Both the position numbers and the translations under genes were made by a program. A DNA stretch of 64,000 nucleotides, taken from positions 186,001 to 250,000 of the forward strand of contig NZ_FNCE01000002.1 in assembly GCF_900100655.1 (NCBI RefSeq). The letters run 5' to 3'. The notes beneath the pieces were generated by a model. That model was not told where the DNA came from and made no database searches. It was given only the letters and a program-made list of their open reading frames with translations. Of the stretch, positions 26,911 through 35,989 are shown piece after piece; within the stretch, counting starts at the first letter, position 1, and each line of letters opens with the position of its first letter. Source of the DNA: Limimonas halophila. GTDB lineage: Bacteria; Pseudomonadota; Alphaproteobacteria; Kiloniellales; Rhodovibrionaceae.

Positions 26911-28158
26911 ATGACGGCAACGGACATCCTGGTGATCGGCGGCGGCATCACAGGGCTGGCGGCCACGGCGGCGCTGGCCGGCGCGGGCTTCGAGGTGGGC
27001 TGCGTCGATCCGGCGCCCGCGGACATGGCGGCGGCGCCGAGGTTGGACGGCCGCACCACCGCGCTCTTCCCCGACGCCGTGCGCACGCTGAGCGCGGTTG
27101 GAGCTTGGGACGCCTGCACGGATGTCTCGGCCGGACTGTGGACCATGCGGATCGTGGACGACGGCCCCGGCGGCCCGAAGCACGCCGCCACGTTCGAGTC
27201 CCGCGACCTGCCGGGCGGCGGCCCCTTCGGCTGGAACGTCCCGAACGCCACGCTGCGCCAGGCCCTGATCGCGCGCCTCGCGGAATTGCCGAACGCCGAG
27301 CACCTCAGCGGCCGCACGGTCGAAGAGCTGCGCTTCGCCGGCCCGCACGCCGAGGCCACGCTTTCGGATGGGCGGGAAATCCACGCCACGCTCGTCATCG
27401 GCGCCGACGGCAAGAAATCCATGACGCGCGACGCCGCCGGGATCGCGGCGCGCGCCTGGGCCTACGGGCAGACGGCGATGGCCTTTTCCGTCGCCCACAG
27501 CCGCGCGCACGAGGGCATTTCCACGGAATTTCACCGCCCACAGGGGCCGCTGGTGCTGGTGCCCATGCGCGGCAACGCTTCGAGCGTCGTCTGGGTGGAG
27601 CGCGAGCGCGCCGCCGAAACCTTCTCGCAGCTCGATCGCGCCAGCTTCCGCCGCATCTTTGCCGAGCGCCTCCACGGCACGCTGGGCAGGATCGAGGACA
27701 TCGGCCGGGTCGGAACCTACCCGGTGACGACCCTGCTGGCCGATGCCTACGCCGGGCACCGCGTCGCGCTGATCGGGGAGGCGGCGCACGGCCTGCCGCC
27801 CATCGGCGCGCAGGGCCTTAACCTGGGGCTGACCGACGTGGCCGTGCTGACGGAAGCGCTTGCCGAAGCGCGCCGCAACGGCCAGGACATCGGGGCGCAC
27901 GCGATTCTGCGCGGCTACGAGCGGCGCCGCCGGCCCGATGTCGTCGCGCGCGTCGCGGGGGTGGACGCACTGAACCGCGCGGTGATGACGCGCAACCCGG
28001 CCCTGCGGGCGGCGCGGCACTTGGGCGTGCGGGCGCTGGCGGGCTGCGCGCCGGTCCGCCGTGCGCTCATGCAAACCGCGATGTCGCCTCTGGGCAGGCG
28101 TCCGGCGATGAGCGGCGGCACCCTCGTGCGGCCTGTCGCCAGCCATACCGGCACATAA
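26911..28158 (+). CDS. UbiH/UbiF/COQ6-family FAD-dependent hydroxylase
   Basis: A 415-residue flavin monooxygenase. The FAD motif VIGGGITGLAATAALAGAG is at residues 8-26, the DG-like motif VIGADGKKSMTR at about 164-175, and the second FAD motif LIGEAAHGLPPIGAQGLNLG at about 288-307. These are the signatures of ubiquinone-biosynthesis hydroxylases; the usual Asp in GDAAH is Glu here. Alphaproteobacteria often carry several (UbiH, UbiL, UbiM), so the ring position cannot be assigned. It starts with ATG after GGGGAGGGCGC. fghA follows 31 bp downstream and may share its transcript. Confidence 0.88.
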   Translation: MTATDILVIGGGITGLAATAALAGAGFEVGCVDPAPADMAAAPRLDGRTTALFPDAVRTLSAVGAWDACTDVSAGLWTMRIVDDGPGGPKHAATFESRDLPGGGPFGWNVPNATLRQALIARLAELPNAEHLSGRTVEELRFAGPHAEATLSDGREIHATLVIGADGKKSMTRDAAGIAARAWAYGQTAMAFSVAHSRAHEGISTEFHRPQGPLVLVPMRGNASSVVWVERERAAETFSQLDRASFRRIFAERLHGTLGRIEDIGRVGTYPVTTLLADAYAGHRVALIGEAAHGLPPIGAQGLNLGLTDVAVLTEALAEARRNGQDIGAHAILRGYERRRRPDVVARVAGVDALNRAVMTRNPALRAARHLGVRALAGCAPVRRALMQTAMSPLGRRPAMSGGTLVRPVASHTGT

Positions 28159-28189
28159 CGAAAGCCACGACGCAGGATTGGAGAGCCAG

Positions 28190-29032
28190 ATGGTCGAAAC
28201 CGTCAGCCGGCAACGCTGCTTCGAGGGAATGCAGGGCTTTTACCGCCACTGGTCCGAGGCGACGCAGTGCACGATGAGCTTCGCCGTCTATGAGCCGCCG
28301 CAGGCGCTCGACGGCGTGAAAACGCCGATGCTCACCTATCTGGCGGGCCTGACGTGCACGCCCGAGACCTTCACGATCAAGGCGGGCGCGCAGCGTGTGG
28401 CCGCGAAGCTCGGCATCACCCTGGTCATGCCGGACACCAGCCCGCGCGGTTGCGGCCTGCCGGGCGAGGACGACGCCTACGACTTCGGCACGGGCGCCGG
28501 CTTCTACCTGGACGCCACGCAGACGCCGTGGTCGTCCCACTACAACATGGCGACCTACATCACGCGGGACCTTCAGCATGTTATCGCCGAGAATTTCAGC
28601 GTCGACACGGGCCGCCAGGGCATCTTCGGCCACTCCATGGGCGGCCACGGCGCGCTGACGCTGCATCTGCGCAATCCTGGGCTGTTCCGCACGGTTTCCG
28701 CCTTCGCTCCGGTCTCTGCGCCCATGCAGGTGCCGTGGGGCGAAAAGGCGTTCAGCAACTACCTGGGCGCGGACCGGGACGTTTGGCGCGCGTACGACGC
28801 CACGGAGCTGGTCAAGCAGCAGCCCTCGGGCGCAAACATCCTGATCGATCAGGGGGATGACGACCAGTTCCTGAGCCGCGAGCTGCGCCCGGAGATCTTC
28901 AGCAAGGCCTGCCAGGAAGCCGGCCAGCCGGCGCAAACGCGCATGCAGCCCGGCTACGACCACTCATACTACTTCATTCAGACGTTCGTTGAAGACCACC
29001 TCAACCATCATTATCGCGGCCTGACGGGCTGA
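28190..29032 (+). CDS. fghA: S-formylglutathione hydrolase
   Basis: A 280-residue alpha/beta hydrolase that splits S-formylglutathione to formate and glutathione, the second step of glutathione-dependent formaldehyde oxidation. The nucleophile is Ser149 in FGHSMGGHGAL, the Asp is about 225 in LIDQGDDDQFL, and the His is His258 in PGYDHSYYF. The N-terminal family motif YLAGLTCTPETF is present. The ATG at 28190 follows GGAGAGCCAG; a TTG four codons upstream is a poorer start. The partner dehydrogenase frmA lies 56 bp downstream. Confidence 0.95.
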   Translation: MVETVSRQRCFEGMQGFYRHWSEATQCTMSFAVYEPPQALDGVKTPMLTYLAGLTCTPETFTIKAGAQRVAAKLGITLVMPDTSPRGCGLPGEDDAYDFGTGAGFYLDATQTPWSSHYNMATYITRDLQHVIAENFSVDTGRQGIFGHSMGGHGALTLHLRNPGLFRTVSAFAPVSAPMQVPWGEKAFSNYLGADRDVWRAYDATELVKQQPSGANILIDQGDDDQFLSRELRPEIFSKACQEAGQPAQTRMQPGYDHSYYFIQTFVEDHLNHHYRGLTG

Positions 29033-29088
29033 GCCGCGGGGGAGACCACGGCCCACCATCGCCGTTTGCTGCATCAGGGAGCTTTGTC

Positions 29089-30201
29089 ATGGACGTACGC
29101 GCAGCCGTTGCCTTCGAGCCCAATAAGCCGCTGTCGATCGAGACGGTGCATCTGGAGGGCCCGAAGGAGGGTGAGGTGCTGGTCGAGAACAAGGCGACCG
29201 GCATCTGCCACACCGATGCCTTCGTGCTCTCGGGCCGCGATCCCGAGGGCAAGTTCCCGGCGATCTTCGGCCACGAAGGCGCCGGCGTGGTTCAGGACGT
29301 CGGGCCGGGCGTGAAGGACGTGAAGCCGGGCGACCACGTCATCCCGCTCTACGTGCCCGAGTGCCGGGAGTGCGAGTACTGCCTCAACCCCAAGACGAAC
29401 CTGTGCCAGGCCATCCGCGAGACGCAGGGGCAGGGCGTGATGCCCGACGGCACCTCGCGCTTCTCGCTCAAGGACGGCTCGATGGTGCACCACTTCATGG
29501 GCACCTCGACCTTCTCGAACTACACCGTGCTGCCCGAGATCGCGGTGGCGAAGATCCGCGAGGACGCGCCCTTCGACAAGGTCTGCTACGTGGGCTGCGG
29601 CGTCACCACGGGTATCGGCGCGGTGGTGAACACCGCGAAGATGGAGCCGGGCGCGCGCGTGATCGTCTTCGGCCTCGGCGGGATCGGCCTGAACGTCATC
29701 CAGGGCGCCCGCATGGTTGGCGCGCGCCAGATCGTCGGCGTGGACATCAACAACGACAAGAAGGCCTGGGGCGAGAAGTTCGGGATGACCGACTTCGTCA
29801 ACCCCAACGAGATCGACGGCGATCTGACCAAGTACCTGGTCGAGCTGACCAAGGGCGGCGGCGACTACACTTTCGAATGCGTCGGCTCCACGGCGCTGAT
29901 GCGCCAGGCGCTGGAGTCCGCCCACAAGGGCTGGGGCATGTCCGTGATCGTCGGCGTTGCCGGCGCGGGCGAAGAGGTCTCTACCCGCCCGGTTCAGATG
30001 GTTACCGGCCGGCACTGGACGGGCACCGCCTTCGGCGGCGCCAGGGGCCGCACCGACGTGCCCAAGATCGTCGACTGGTACATGGAAGGCCTGATCGACA
30101 TCGACACGATGATCACGAAGGTCATGCCCTTCGAGAACATCAACGAAGGCTTCGAGATGATGGAGCGCGGCGAGGGTATCCGCACGGTGCTGACGTACTG
30201 A
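29089..30201 (+). CDS. frmA: S-(hydroxymethyl)glutathione dehydrogenase / class III alcohol dehydrogenase
   Basis: A 370-residue zinc alcohol dehydrogenase of class III, oxidising S-hydroxymethylglutathione (from formaldehyde) with NAD. Catalytic zinc ligands include Cys40 (GICHTDAF) and His62-Glu63 (FGHEGAGV). The structural zinc site is ECRECEYCLNPKTNLC (Cys92, 95, 98, 106). The Rossmann motif is GLGGIGLNVIQG. It may also act on S-nitrosoglutathione. With fghA it completes conversion of formaldehyde to formate. No spontaneous-adduct enzyme gene (gfa) or formaldehyde repressor is adjacent. A hairpin at 30217-30257 probably ends the transcript. Confidence 0.96.
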   Translation: MDVRAAVAFEPNKPLSIETVHLEGPKEGEVLVENKATGICHTDAFVLSGRDPEGKFPAIFGHEGAGVVQDVGPGVKDVKPGDHVIPLYVPECRECEYCLNPKTNLCQAIRETQGQGVMPDGTSRFSLKDGSMVHHFMGTSTFSNYTVLPEIAVAKIREDAPFDKVCYVGCGVTTGIGAVVNTAKMEPGARVIVFGLGGIGLNVIQGARMVGARQIVGVDINNDKKAWGEKFGMTDFVNPNEIDGDLTKYLVELTKGGGDYTFECVGSTALMRQALESAHKGWGMSVIVGVAGAGEEVSTRPVQMVTGRHWTGTAFGGARGRTDVPKIVDWYMEGLIDIDTMITKVMPFENINEGFEMMERGEGIRTVLTY

Positions 30202-30216
30202 TCGCGGTGTTTCGTA

Positions 30217-30257
30217 CGGCGGTTTCGCGGCCCCAGGGTCGCAAACCGCCGCTGTTT
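30217..30257 (+). terminator. Probable terminator of fghA-frmA
   Basis: Perfect 9-bp arms (CGGCGGTTT at 30217-30225, AAACCGCCG at 30243-30251) with a GC-rich partly paired loop, followed by CTGTTT, lie 16 bp past the frmA stop codon. The T run is short. Confidence 0.5.
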
Positions 30258-30383
30258 GGCACGCGACGCATTGCCCGCTGGCGAACGCGTCGCGCCTACA
30301 TCAGCTGCACGATTCAACGCGTCAGGTGTCGCTCTTCACGGGAAGCGGTGGCGAAAAGACCCGATGAAAGGCGCCAGCGTTTC

Positions 30384-30472
30384 TGGCGGAGGGGGTGGGA
30401 TTCGAACCCACGGAGGGTGCAACCCTCTCCGGTTTTCAAGACCGGTGCATTCGACCGCTCTGCCACCCCTCC
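30384..30472 (-). tRNA. tRNA-Ser (anticodon TGA)
   Basis: An 89-nt class II tRNA on the minus strand. It has a GGAGGGG/CCCCTCC acceptor stem, the anticodon stem-loop CCGGT-CTTGAAA-ACCGG (anticodon TGA), a long variable arm, the T-loop GGTTCGAATCC and an encoded CCA. Confidence 0.96.
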
Positions 30473-30624
30473 GCGCGAGAACGATCCGACCTTTAGCAAG
30501 GCCGGGCACGGGCCGTCCATCCCTCACGTCCTGCGGCGGAGGACACGAAAACGGGCTGGCGCCCCGAAGGTGCAATGCTAGGCTCCCGCGATCGACGGAG
30601 CAGCAGCGACGAGGCAAAACGCGC

Positions 30625-31845
30625 ATGCGCGGAATGCGAACGCTGGCGAGTGTCCTTGGACTCGCCGCGACCGTGGCGGCCACGCCGGCCACCGCTCAGC
30701 AGGACAATTTCAAGGCCTGGCTCGACGGGGTGCGTGCGGAAGCACGCGAGCAGGGCATCGCCAAGGCCACGCTGGATAAGACGCTTTCGGGCCTGAGCCC
30801 GATTGAGCGCGTGATCGAGCTGGACCGCAGCCAGCCCGAGTTCATCCGCACCTTCTGGTCCTACATGGACGACCGCGTCACGCCGGGACGCGTGGAAAAG
30901 GGCCGGAAGCTGCTCGACAAGCACCGCGAGCTGCTGAACGCGGTCCAGCGCGAGCACGGCGTTCAGCCGCGCTTCCTCGTCGCCTTCTGGGGCATGGAAA
31001 CCGGATTCGGCAGCTATCTGGGCGACTTCCCGGTGATCGGCTCCGTTGCCACGCTGGCGCACGACGACCGGCGCAGCGCCTTCTTCCGCACGCAGCTTTT
31101 CCACGCGCTGGAGATGGTGGACGAAGGCCACGTCGAGCCCGGCTCGTTCACGGGCTCCTGGGCCGGGGCGACCGGCCACCTGCAGTTTCTGCCCTCCACC
31201 TTCACACGCCATGCTGTCGATGCCGACGGCGACGGCCGCAAGGATATCTGGGGCGACCTGCACGACGTCTTCGCCTCGGGGGCCAACTACCTCAGCGACA
31301 TGGGCTGGGAAGGCGACGAGCGCTGGGGTCGCGAGGTGCGGCTGCCGGGAGATTTCCCCTGGAAGCAGGCGCAGCTGGACGTGAAAAAGCCGCTCGACAC
31401 CTGGGCGGAGATGGGCGTGCGCAAAGCGAACGGCGATCCGCTGCCCACACCCGACGGCTGGCAGGGGTCGATCGTGCTGCCGCAGGGCCACGAGGGCCCG
31501 GCCTTCCTGGTCTACGAGAACTTCCGCCACATCCTCTCGTGGAACCGCTCGATCAAGTACGGCGTCGCGGTGGGGCATCTGGCCGACCGCATCGCCGGGA
31601 TGCCGAAGCTGCAAACGGGCCGGGACGCCGACTCGGGTGCGGTTTCCTTCGATGAGGTCGAGCGCATCCAGACCCTGCTGAACAAGCTGGGGCACGAGGC
31701 GGGGCCGGTTGACGGCGTACCGGGTGAAAGCACCCGCGCGGCCATCCGCCGCTTCCAGGCCGCGAACGGCTATCCCGCCGACGGCTATGCCTCGCCGGCG
31801 TTGTTGAAGCAGCTCGAAGCGCGCATCGCCGACCGGAAGGGGTAA
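30625..31845 (+). CDS. mltB: Lytic murein transglycosylase (MltB family, GH103)
   Basis: A 406-residue periplasmic enzyme that cleaves peptidoglycan glycan strands to 1,6-anhydro ends. A Sec signal peptide (about residues 1-24, ATPATA|QQ) precedes the GH103 domain, with catalytic Glu125 in FWGMETGFGSY and the motif TGHLQFLPSTF. The C-terminal 65 residues form a peptidoglycan-binding domain 1 (IQTLLNKLGHEAGPVDGVPG). There is no lipobox, so unlike E. coli MltB it should be soluble. It lies 41 bp before rlpA, another septal wall enzyme, and the two are probably co-transcribed. Confidence 0.94.
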   Translation: MRGMRTLASVLGLAATVAATPATAQQDNFKAWLDGVRAEAREQGIAKATLDKTLSGLSPIERVIELDRSQPEFIRTFWSYMDDRVTPGRVEKGRKLLDKHRELLNAVQREHGVQPRFLVAFWGMETGFGSYLGDFPVIGSVATLAHDDRRSAFFRTQLFHALEMVDEGHVEPGSFTGSWAGATGHLQFLPSTFTRHAVDADGDGRKDIWGDLHDVFASGANYLSDMGWEGDERWGREVRLPGDFPWKQAQLDVKKPLDTWAEMGVRKANGDPLPTPDGWQGSIVLPQGHEGPAFLVYENFRHILSWNRSIKYGVAVGHLADRIAGMPKLQTGRDADSGAVSFDEVERIQTLLNKLGHEAGPVDGVPGESTRAAIRRFQAANGYPADGYASPALLKQLEARIADRKG

Positions 31846-31916
31846 TCCCGATTGCGCGCCGCCGCCACCCCGGCTTATCGTTCCGGATGAGGATCGCGAC
31901 CGTTTCGGAGCGGCTG

Positions 31917-32942
31917 ATGCGGCCAGGACCGCGCACTCTCGTCGGCATGCTGGGCGCCGGGATCGTGCTGGCCGCCTGCGCCGGGCCCGAGCGGCCGGCG
32001 GAGACGCGCGTCGAAGGCAACGTGCCGGGCGGAAGCGCCGAAACCGTGACCGGCGGCACCTACAAGGTGGGTGTGCCGTACAAGATCAACGGCAAGTGGT
32101 ACGAACCGCACGTCGACTACGACCACACCGAGACGGGCATCGCCTCCTGGTACGGTCGCAAGTTCGACGGCCGGCGCACGGCCAACGGCGAAATCTTCGA
32201 CAGCACCAAGCTGACGGCGGCGCACCGCACGCTGCCGCTGCCCAGCATGGTGCGGGTCACCAACCTGGAGAACGGCCGGGTGGTGAAGCTGCGCGTGAAC
32301 GACCGCGGCCCCTTCGCCCGCGACCGCATTCTCGACGTGACACGCCGCGCCGCGCGGCTGCTCGGCTTCAAGGACGAGGGCACCACCCGCGTTCGCGTGG
32401 AGGTGCTGGAAGACGAAAGCCGGCGCATGGCCGCTGCCGCGAAACAACGCGAGGGCGGCACGCGCGTCGCCGCGGCGGAGCCCGGCGTCGTCTCGGGCGG
32501 CGACGGCGGCGGCTCCACGGAAGGCGGCGGCGCGACAAATGGAACGACGGACGGCTCGACCGGGAGCGGGGCGGCCGCGAACACCGATCTCGACGTGCAG
32601 CGGGCCTCCACGGCGCCGGATGCCGTCCGGACCGGCGCAGCCGGAGATCAGGGCCGCACGCTCTCGGTCAAGGCCTGGAGCGACGGCACCGAGCGCCCCG
32701 ACAACCTGGCGGCGGCCGATCTGTTCGTGCAGGCGGGCGCGTTCGTGCGGGAAGCCAACGCGGAACGGATTCGCGGCCGCCTGGAGCGCCTCGGCGAGCC
32801 CTTCATTGCGGAGGCCGTGATCGACGGGCAGCGCTTTTACCGGGTGCGCTTCGGCCCGCTCGGTGGCGTGTCGGCCGTTAACCGCTTGCTGGACCAACTG
32901 GCTGGGGCCGGGGTGCCCACGGCCGAGGTCGTGATCCGCTAG
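31917..32942 (+). CDS. rlpA: Septal ring lytic transglycosylase RlpA (lipoprotein)
   Basis: A 341-residue outer-membrane lipoprotein with lipobox LAAC at about Cys21. A double-psi beta-barrel carries the RlpA signature GIASWYGRKFDGRRTANGE and LRVNDRGPFARDRILDV, including the catalytic Asp. A Gly/Ser/Thr-rich linker follows, then a C-terminal SPOR domain (LFVQAGAFVREANAERI) that binds denuded septal glycan. It cleaves such strands during division. The ATG at 31917 follows CGGAGCGGCTG and gives a normal-length signal; an upstream ATG at 31887 would add 10 residues. It is followed by a D,D-carboxypeptidase, as in many alphaproteobacteria. Confidence 0.93.
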   Translation: MRPGPRTLVGMLGAGIVLAACAGPERPAETRVEGNVPGGSAETVTGGTYKVGVPYKINGKWYEPHVDYDHTETGIASWYGRKFDGRRTANGEIFDSTKLTAAHRTLPLPSMVRVTNLENGRVVKLRVNDRGPFARDRILDVTRRAARLLGFKDEGTTRVRVEVLEDESRRMAAAAKQREGGTRVAAAEPGVVSGGDGGGSTEGGGATNGTTDGSTGSGAAANTDLDVQRASTAPDAVRTGAAGDQGRTLSVKAWSDGTERPDNLAAADLFVQAGAFVREANAERIRGRLERLGEPFIAEAVIDGQRFYRVRFGPLGGVSAVNRLLDQLAGAGVPTAEVVIR

Positions 32943-33100
32943 GGTGAATTCTGTCAAGGTGGTACGCCTTGGGCGGAAAATTTACCCGAACATGAATGAG
33001 ATGGGCCTCTTTCCGCTTGGTTCGCACCCAAACCTTCGTGGAAAGAGTCCCTGGTGCCGTCATATTCTTGGCGTGCTCGCGTGCCACGGAAAGCGAGCGC

Positions 33101-33128
33101 GCCGTGACGTGATGGCCGTGACGTGATG
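33101..33128. repeat. 14-bp perfect tandem duplication
   Basis: GCCGTGACGTGATG occurs twice head to tail (33101-33114 and 33115-33128), ending 16 bp before the D,D-carboxypeptidase start. It lies in the 5' leader or promoter of that gene. It could be replication slippage or a duplicated protein-binding site. Confidence 0.75.
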
Positions 33129-33144
33129 ATGGAGTCCAGCCGAG

Positions 33145-34299
33145 ATGATGCTACGCCGTTCCTGGCTTGCGCTGACCGTTCTCGCCGCCGCGCTCACCCT
33201 CGGCCAGCCGGCCGCGCGTGCGCTGGAGACGAAGGCCGAGGAAGCGATCGTCCTCGACCACACGACGGGTGAGGTGCTCTACGCCAAGCATCCGGACCGG
33301 CGCATCCCGCCGGCGTCCATGAGCAAGATGATGACGGCCTATGTGGTCTTCGACCGCATCCGCAACGGCGACCTGAGCCTGGACGACACCTTCACCATCT
33401 CGGAGAAGGCCTGGCGCAAGGGCGGCTCCAAGATGTTCGTCGAGGTGGGCAACGAGGTCTCGGTCGAGAACCTCCTCAAGGGCATGATCGTCCAGTCCGG
33501 CAACGACGCCTCGATCGCGCTGGCCGAGGGTGTCGCGGGCACGGAGGAGGCCTTTGCCCAGCTGATGACGCGCAAGGCGCGTGAAATTGGCGTCGACAAG
33601 TCCACTTTTCAGAACGCCACCGGTTGGCCCGACCCGGATCACCGCGTCACCGTTCGCGGCTTGGCCCAGATCGCACGGCACATCATCGAGGACTTCCCGA
33701 AGCTGTACGAGTTCTTCAGCCAGCGGGAGTTCTCCTGGAACGGCATCCGGCAGTTCAACCGCAATCCGCTGCTGGGCCGCGGCATGGGTGTGGACGGCCT
33801 CAAGACGGGCCACACGCAGAACGCTGGCTACGGCCTGACGGCCTCGGCCGAGCGCGACGGGCGTCGGCTGATTGTCGTCGTCGCGGGGTTGGACCGGCCA
33901 TCGGGCCGCGAGAATGAGGCCGCCCGTCTGCTGAAGTGGGGCTTCCGCGAGTTCGGCACCTACACGCTTTTCGCCAAGGGCGAAACGGTGGAAAAGGCGC
34001 GCCTCTGGCTCGGCACCGAAGGCAGCGTGCCGCTGGTCACGCGGAAGGACGTGAAGATGACGCTGCCGCGTGACAAGCGCGAGGAGTTGACCGCCACGGT
34101 GATCTACGACAGCCCCGTCCCCGCGCCGGTCGAGAAGGGCGAGCGGCTGGCCACGCTGCGCCTGGAGGCGCCGGATAAGGACACCACGACGATCCCGCTG
34201 GTGGCCGCGCGCAGCGTCGACCAACTCGGGCCCGTGGGACGCCTGGCGGGCGGCCTCCAGTTCCTGCTCTTCGGGCCGCCGACACCGGAGACCAAGTAA
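33145..34299 (+). CDS. D-alanyl-D-alanine carboxypeptidase (PBP5/6 family)
   Basis: A 384-residue low-molecular-weight penicillin-binding protein that trims the terminal D-alanine from peptidoglycan stem peptides. It has a signal peptide (about residues 1-26), the active site SMSK (Ser58-Lys61), SGN at 118-120 and KTG at 220-222. The PBP5 C-terminal beta domain follows, with LRLEAPDKDTTTIPLVAA. The end, GLQFLLFGPPTPE, is the amphipathic membrane anchor. All catalytic motifs are intact. It heads the tmk-holB-metG-tatD run, 6 bp before tmk. Confidence 0.95.
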   Translation: MMLRRSWLALTVLAAALTLGQPAARALETKAEEAIVLDHTTGEVLYAKHPDRRIPPASMSKMMTAYVVFDRIRNGDLSLDDTFTISEKAWRKGGSKMFVEVGNEVSVENLLKGMIVQSGNDASIALAEGVAGTEEAFAQLMTRKAREIGVDKSTFQNATGWPDPDHRVTVRGLAQIARHIIEDFPKLYEFFSQREFSWNGIRQFNRNPLLGRGMGVDGLKTGHTQNAGYGLTASAERDGRRLIVVVAGLDRPSGRENEAARLLKWGFREFGTYTLFAKGETVEKARLWLGTEGSVPLVTRKDVKMTLPRDKREELTATVIYDSPVPAPVEKGERLATLRLEAPDKDTTTIPLVAARSVDQLGPVGRLAGGLQFLLFGPPTPETK

Positions 34300-34305
34300 C
34301 GCGGC

Positions 34306-34935
34306 ATGACAGCCGGCGCGTTCATCACATTCGAAGGCGGCGAGGGCGCGGGCAAGAGTCTCCAAGTGCGGCGCCTCGCCGAGTGGCTGCGCGCGCGCGG
34401 CATGGACGTGCTGGCCACCCGCGAACCGGGCGGCTGTCCCGCCTCGGAAGCGGTGCGCGGGCTGCTCGTGGACGGCACGCACACGTGGTCGCCGGCGGGG
34501 GAGGCCTTCCTGCACTGCGCCGCGCGGGCGGAGCACGTGCGCACCGCGATCGCGCCCGCGCTCGCGGCCGGAACCTGGGTTGTAAGCGACCGCTTCGCGG
34601 ACTCCACGGTCGCCTACCAGGGGTACGGGCACGCGCTGGACACGTCCTTTCTCCGGCAGGCGAGCGGTCATGCCACGGGCGGAACCGGCCCGCACCTCAC
34701 GCTCGTGCTGGACGTGCCGCCCGACGTGGGCCTGACGCGCACGCGGGCGCGCGGTGAGGAAAATCCCTACGAAACGCTGCCAATGGCCTTCCACGAACGC
34801 GTGCGCGCGGGCTTTCTGGAAATCGCCGCGGCGGAGCCGGACCGCTGCCGCGTCATCGACGCTCGGGCGGACGCAGAAACGGTGCACCGCCACGTGGTCG
34901 CGGCGGTGAACGATCGGTTCGGCCTGTCGCACTGA
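34306..34935 (+). CDS. tmk: Thymidylate kinase
   Basis: A 209-residue P-loop kinase that makes dTDP from dTMP. The Walker A is FEGGEGAGKSLQ at about residues 6-17, the DR motif is VVSDRFADSTVAYQGYGH, and the lid region is TRTRARGEENPYE. Length and motif order are typical. It sits 6 bp after the carboxypeptidase gene and 7 bp before holB, the usual tmk-holB pairing. Confidence 0.96.
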   Translation: MTAGAFITFEGGEGAGKSLQVRRLAEWLRARGMDVLATREPGGCPASEAVRGLLVDGTHTWSPAGEAFLHCAARAEHVRTAIAPALAAGTWVVSDRFADSTVAYQGYGHALDTSFLRQASGHATGGTGPHLTLVLDVPPDVGLTRTRARGEENPYETLPMAFHERVRAGFLEIAAAEPDRCRVIDARADAETVHRHVVAAVNDRFGLSH

Positions 34936-34942
34936 GGACCGC

Positions 34943-35989
34943 ATGGTCGCGCATCCCCGCGAAACCGAGGCCCTGATCGGCCACGACGCCGCGTTCGAAG
35001 ACGCCCTGACGGCGTGGAACCGCGGCCGCTTTCCGCACGCGCGGCTGGTGAGCGGGCCGGACGGTGTCGGCAAGGCCACCTTCGTCTACCGGCTGGCGCG
35101 CCACATTCTCGCGGCCGGAGACCCCGCCGGTTCGGACGGCGCGGTCCAGATCGCGCATGGCGAACACCCGGACCTGCTGGCGCTGGAGCCGCCGGAGGCG
35201 GGGCAGGGCACGCAGGCCGTCATCAAGGTGGACGAGGCCCGGCGCGCCAGCCGCTTCTGCGCCATGCAGAGCGCGCGCTCGCCCTGGCGCATCGTCGTGG
35301 TGGACCCGGCCGACGCGCTCAACGCCAGCGCCGCCAACGCGCTGCTCAAGGACCTGGAAGAACCGCCGGGGCGGGTGCTTTTCTTCCTGATCAGCCATCA
35401 GCCCGCGCGCCTGCACGACACCATCCGCTCCCGCTGCACGCCCATCCGGCTGGCGCCATTGTCGGCAGCGCAGACGGCGGACATCGTGCGCGGGCATCTG
35501 CCCGAGCTCTCGGCGCCCGAAGCCGAGCTGGTCGCGCGGCTGAGCGACGGCGCGCCCGGCCGGGCCCAGACCCTGGCGGAGATGCACGCGGGCCGCATCT
35601 ACCGCGAGATCGTGGCCACGCTGGGCACGCTGCCGAACGGCGAGCCGGGCGCGCTGCCGGATCTGGCCGACCGGTTGGCCGCCGACCACGCGACCTTCGC
35701 GGTGGCCGCGGGCTTGTTGCGGCAGTGGCTGGGCCGGGTCATCCGCACGGGCGCGACCGGCACCGCCGGGGACGAGCTGGTGACGGGCGAGGGGGCGGCC
35801 TTGCAGGCATTGGCCGGGCGCGCCCACCTTGAAGACTGGCTGGATGTGTGGGACAAGGCCGCCCGCTTGTTCGACCGTGCCGAGACCAGCAACCTCGACA
35901 AGCGCCAGGTATTCCTGAGCGCGCTGTTGGAGGTGGAAGCGGCATCGCGCGGCTCGGGCGGTCAGTCGGCCGACAAGAGGACAGCTTGA
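34943..35989 (+). CDS. holB: DNA polymerase III subunit delta'
   Basis: A 348-residue clamp-loader subunit of the AAA+ fold. The P-loop-like SGPDGVGKATF is at about residues 37-47, sensor-region text DPADALNASAANALLKDLEEPP at about 118-139 (given by position), and the SRC-like arginine region DTIRSRCTPIRL follows. Alphaproteobacterial delta' is a stator rather than an active ATPase, consistent with the altered P-loop end. Its stop codon overlaps the metG start by 1 nt (TGATG), so the genes are translationally coupled. Confidence 0.94.
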   Translation: MVAHPRETEALIGHDAAFEDALTAWNRGRFPHARLVSGPDGVGKATFVYRLARHILAAGDPAGSDGAVQIAHGEHPDLLALEPPEAGQGTQAVIKVDEARRASRFCAMQSARSPWRIVVVDPADALNASAANALLKDLEEPPGRVLFFLISHQPARLHDTIRSRCTPIRLAPLSAAQTADIVRGHLPELSAPEAELVARLSDGAPGRAQTLAEMHAGRIYREIVATLGTLPNGEPGALPDLADRLAADHATFAVAAGLLRQWLGRVIRTGATGTAGDELVTGEGAALQALAGRAHLEDWLDVWDKAARLFDRAETSNLDKRQVFLSALLEVEAASRGSGGQSADKRTA

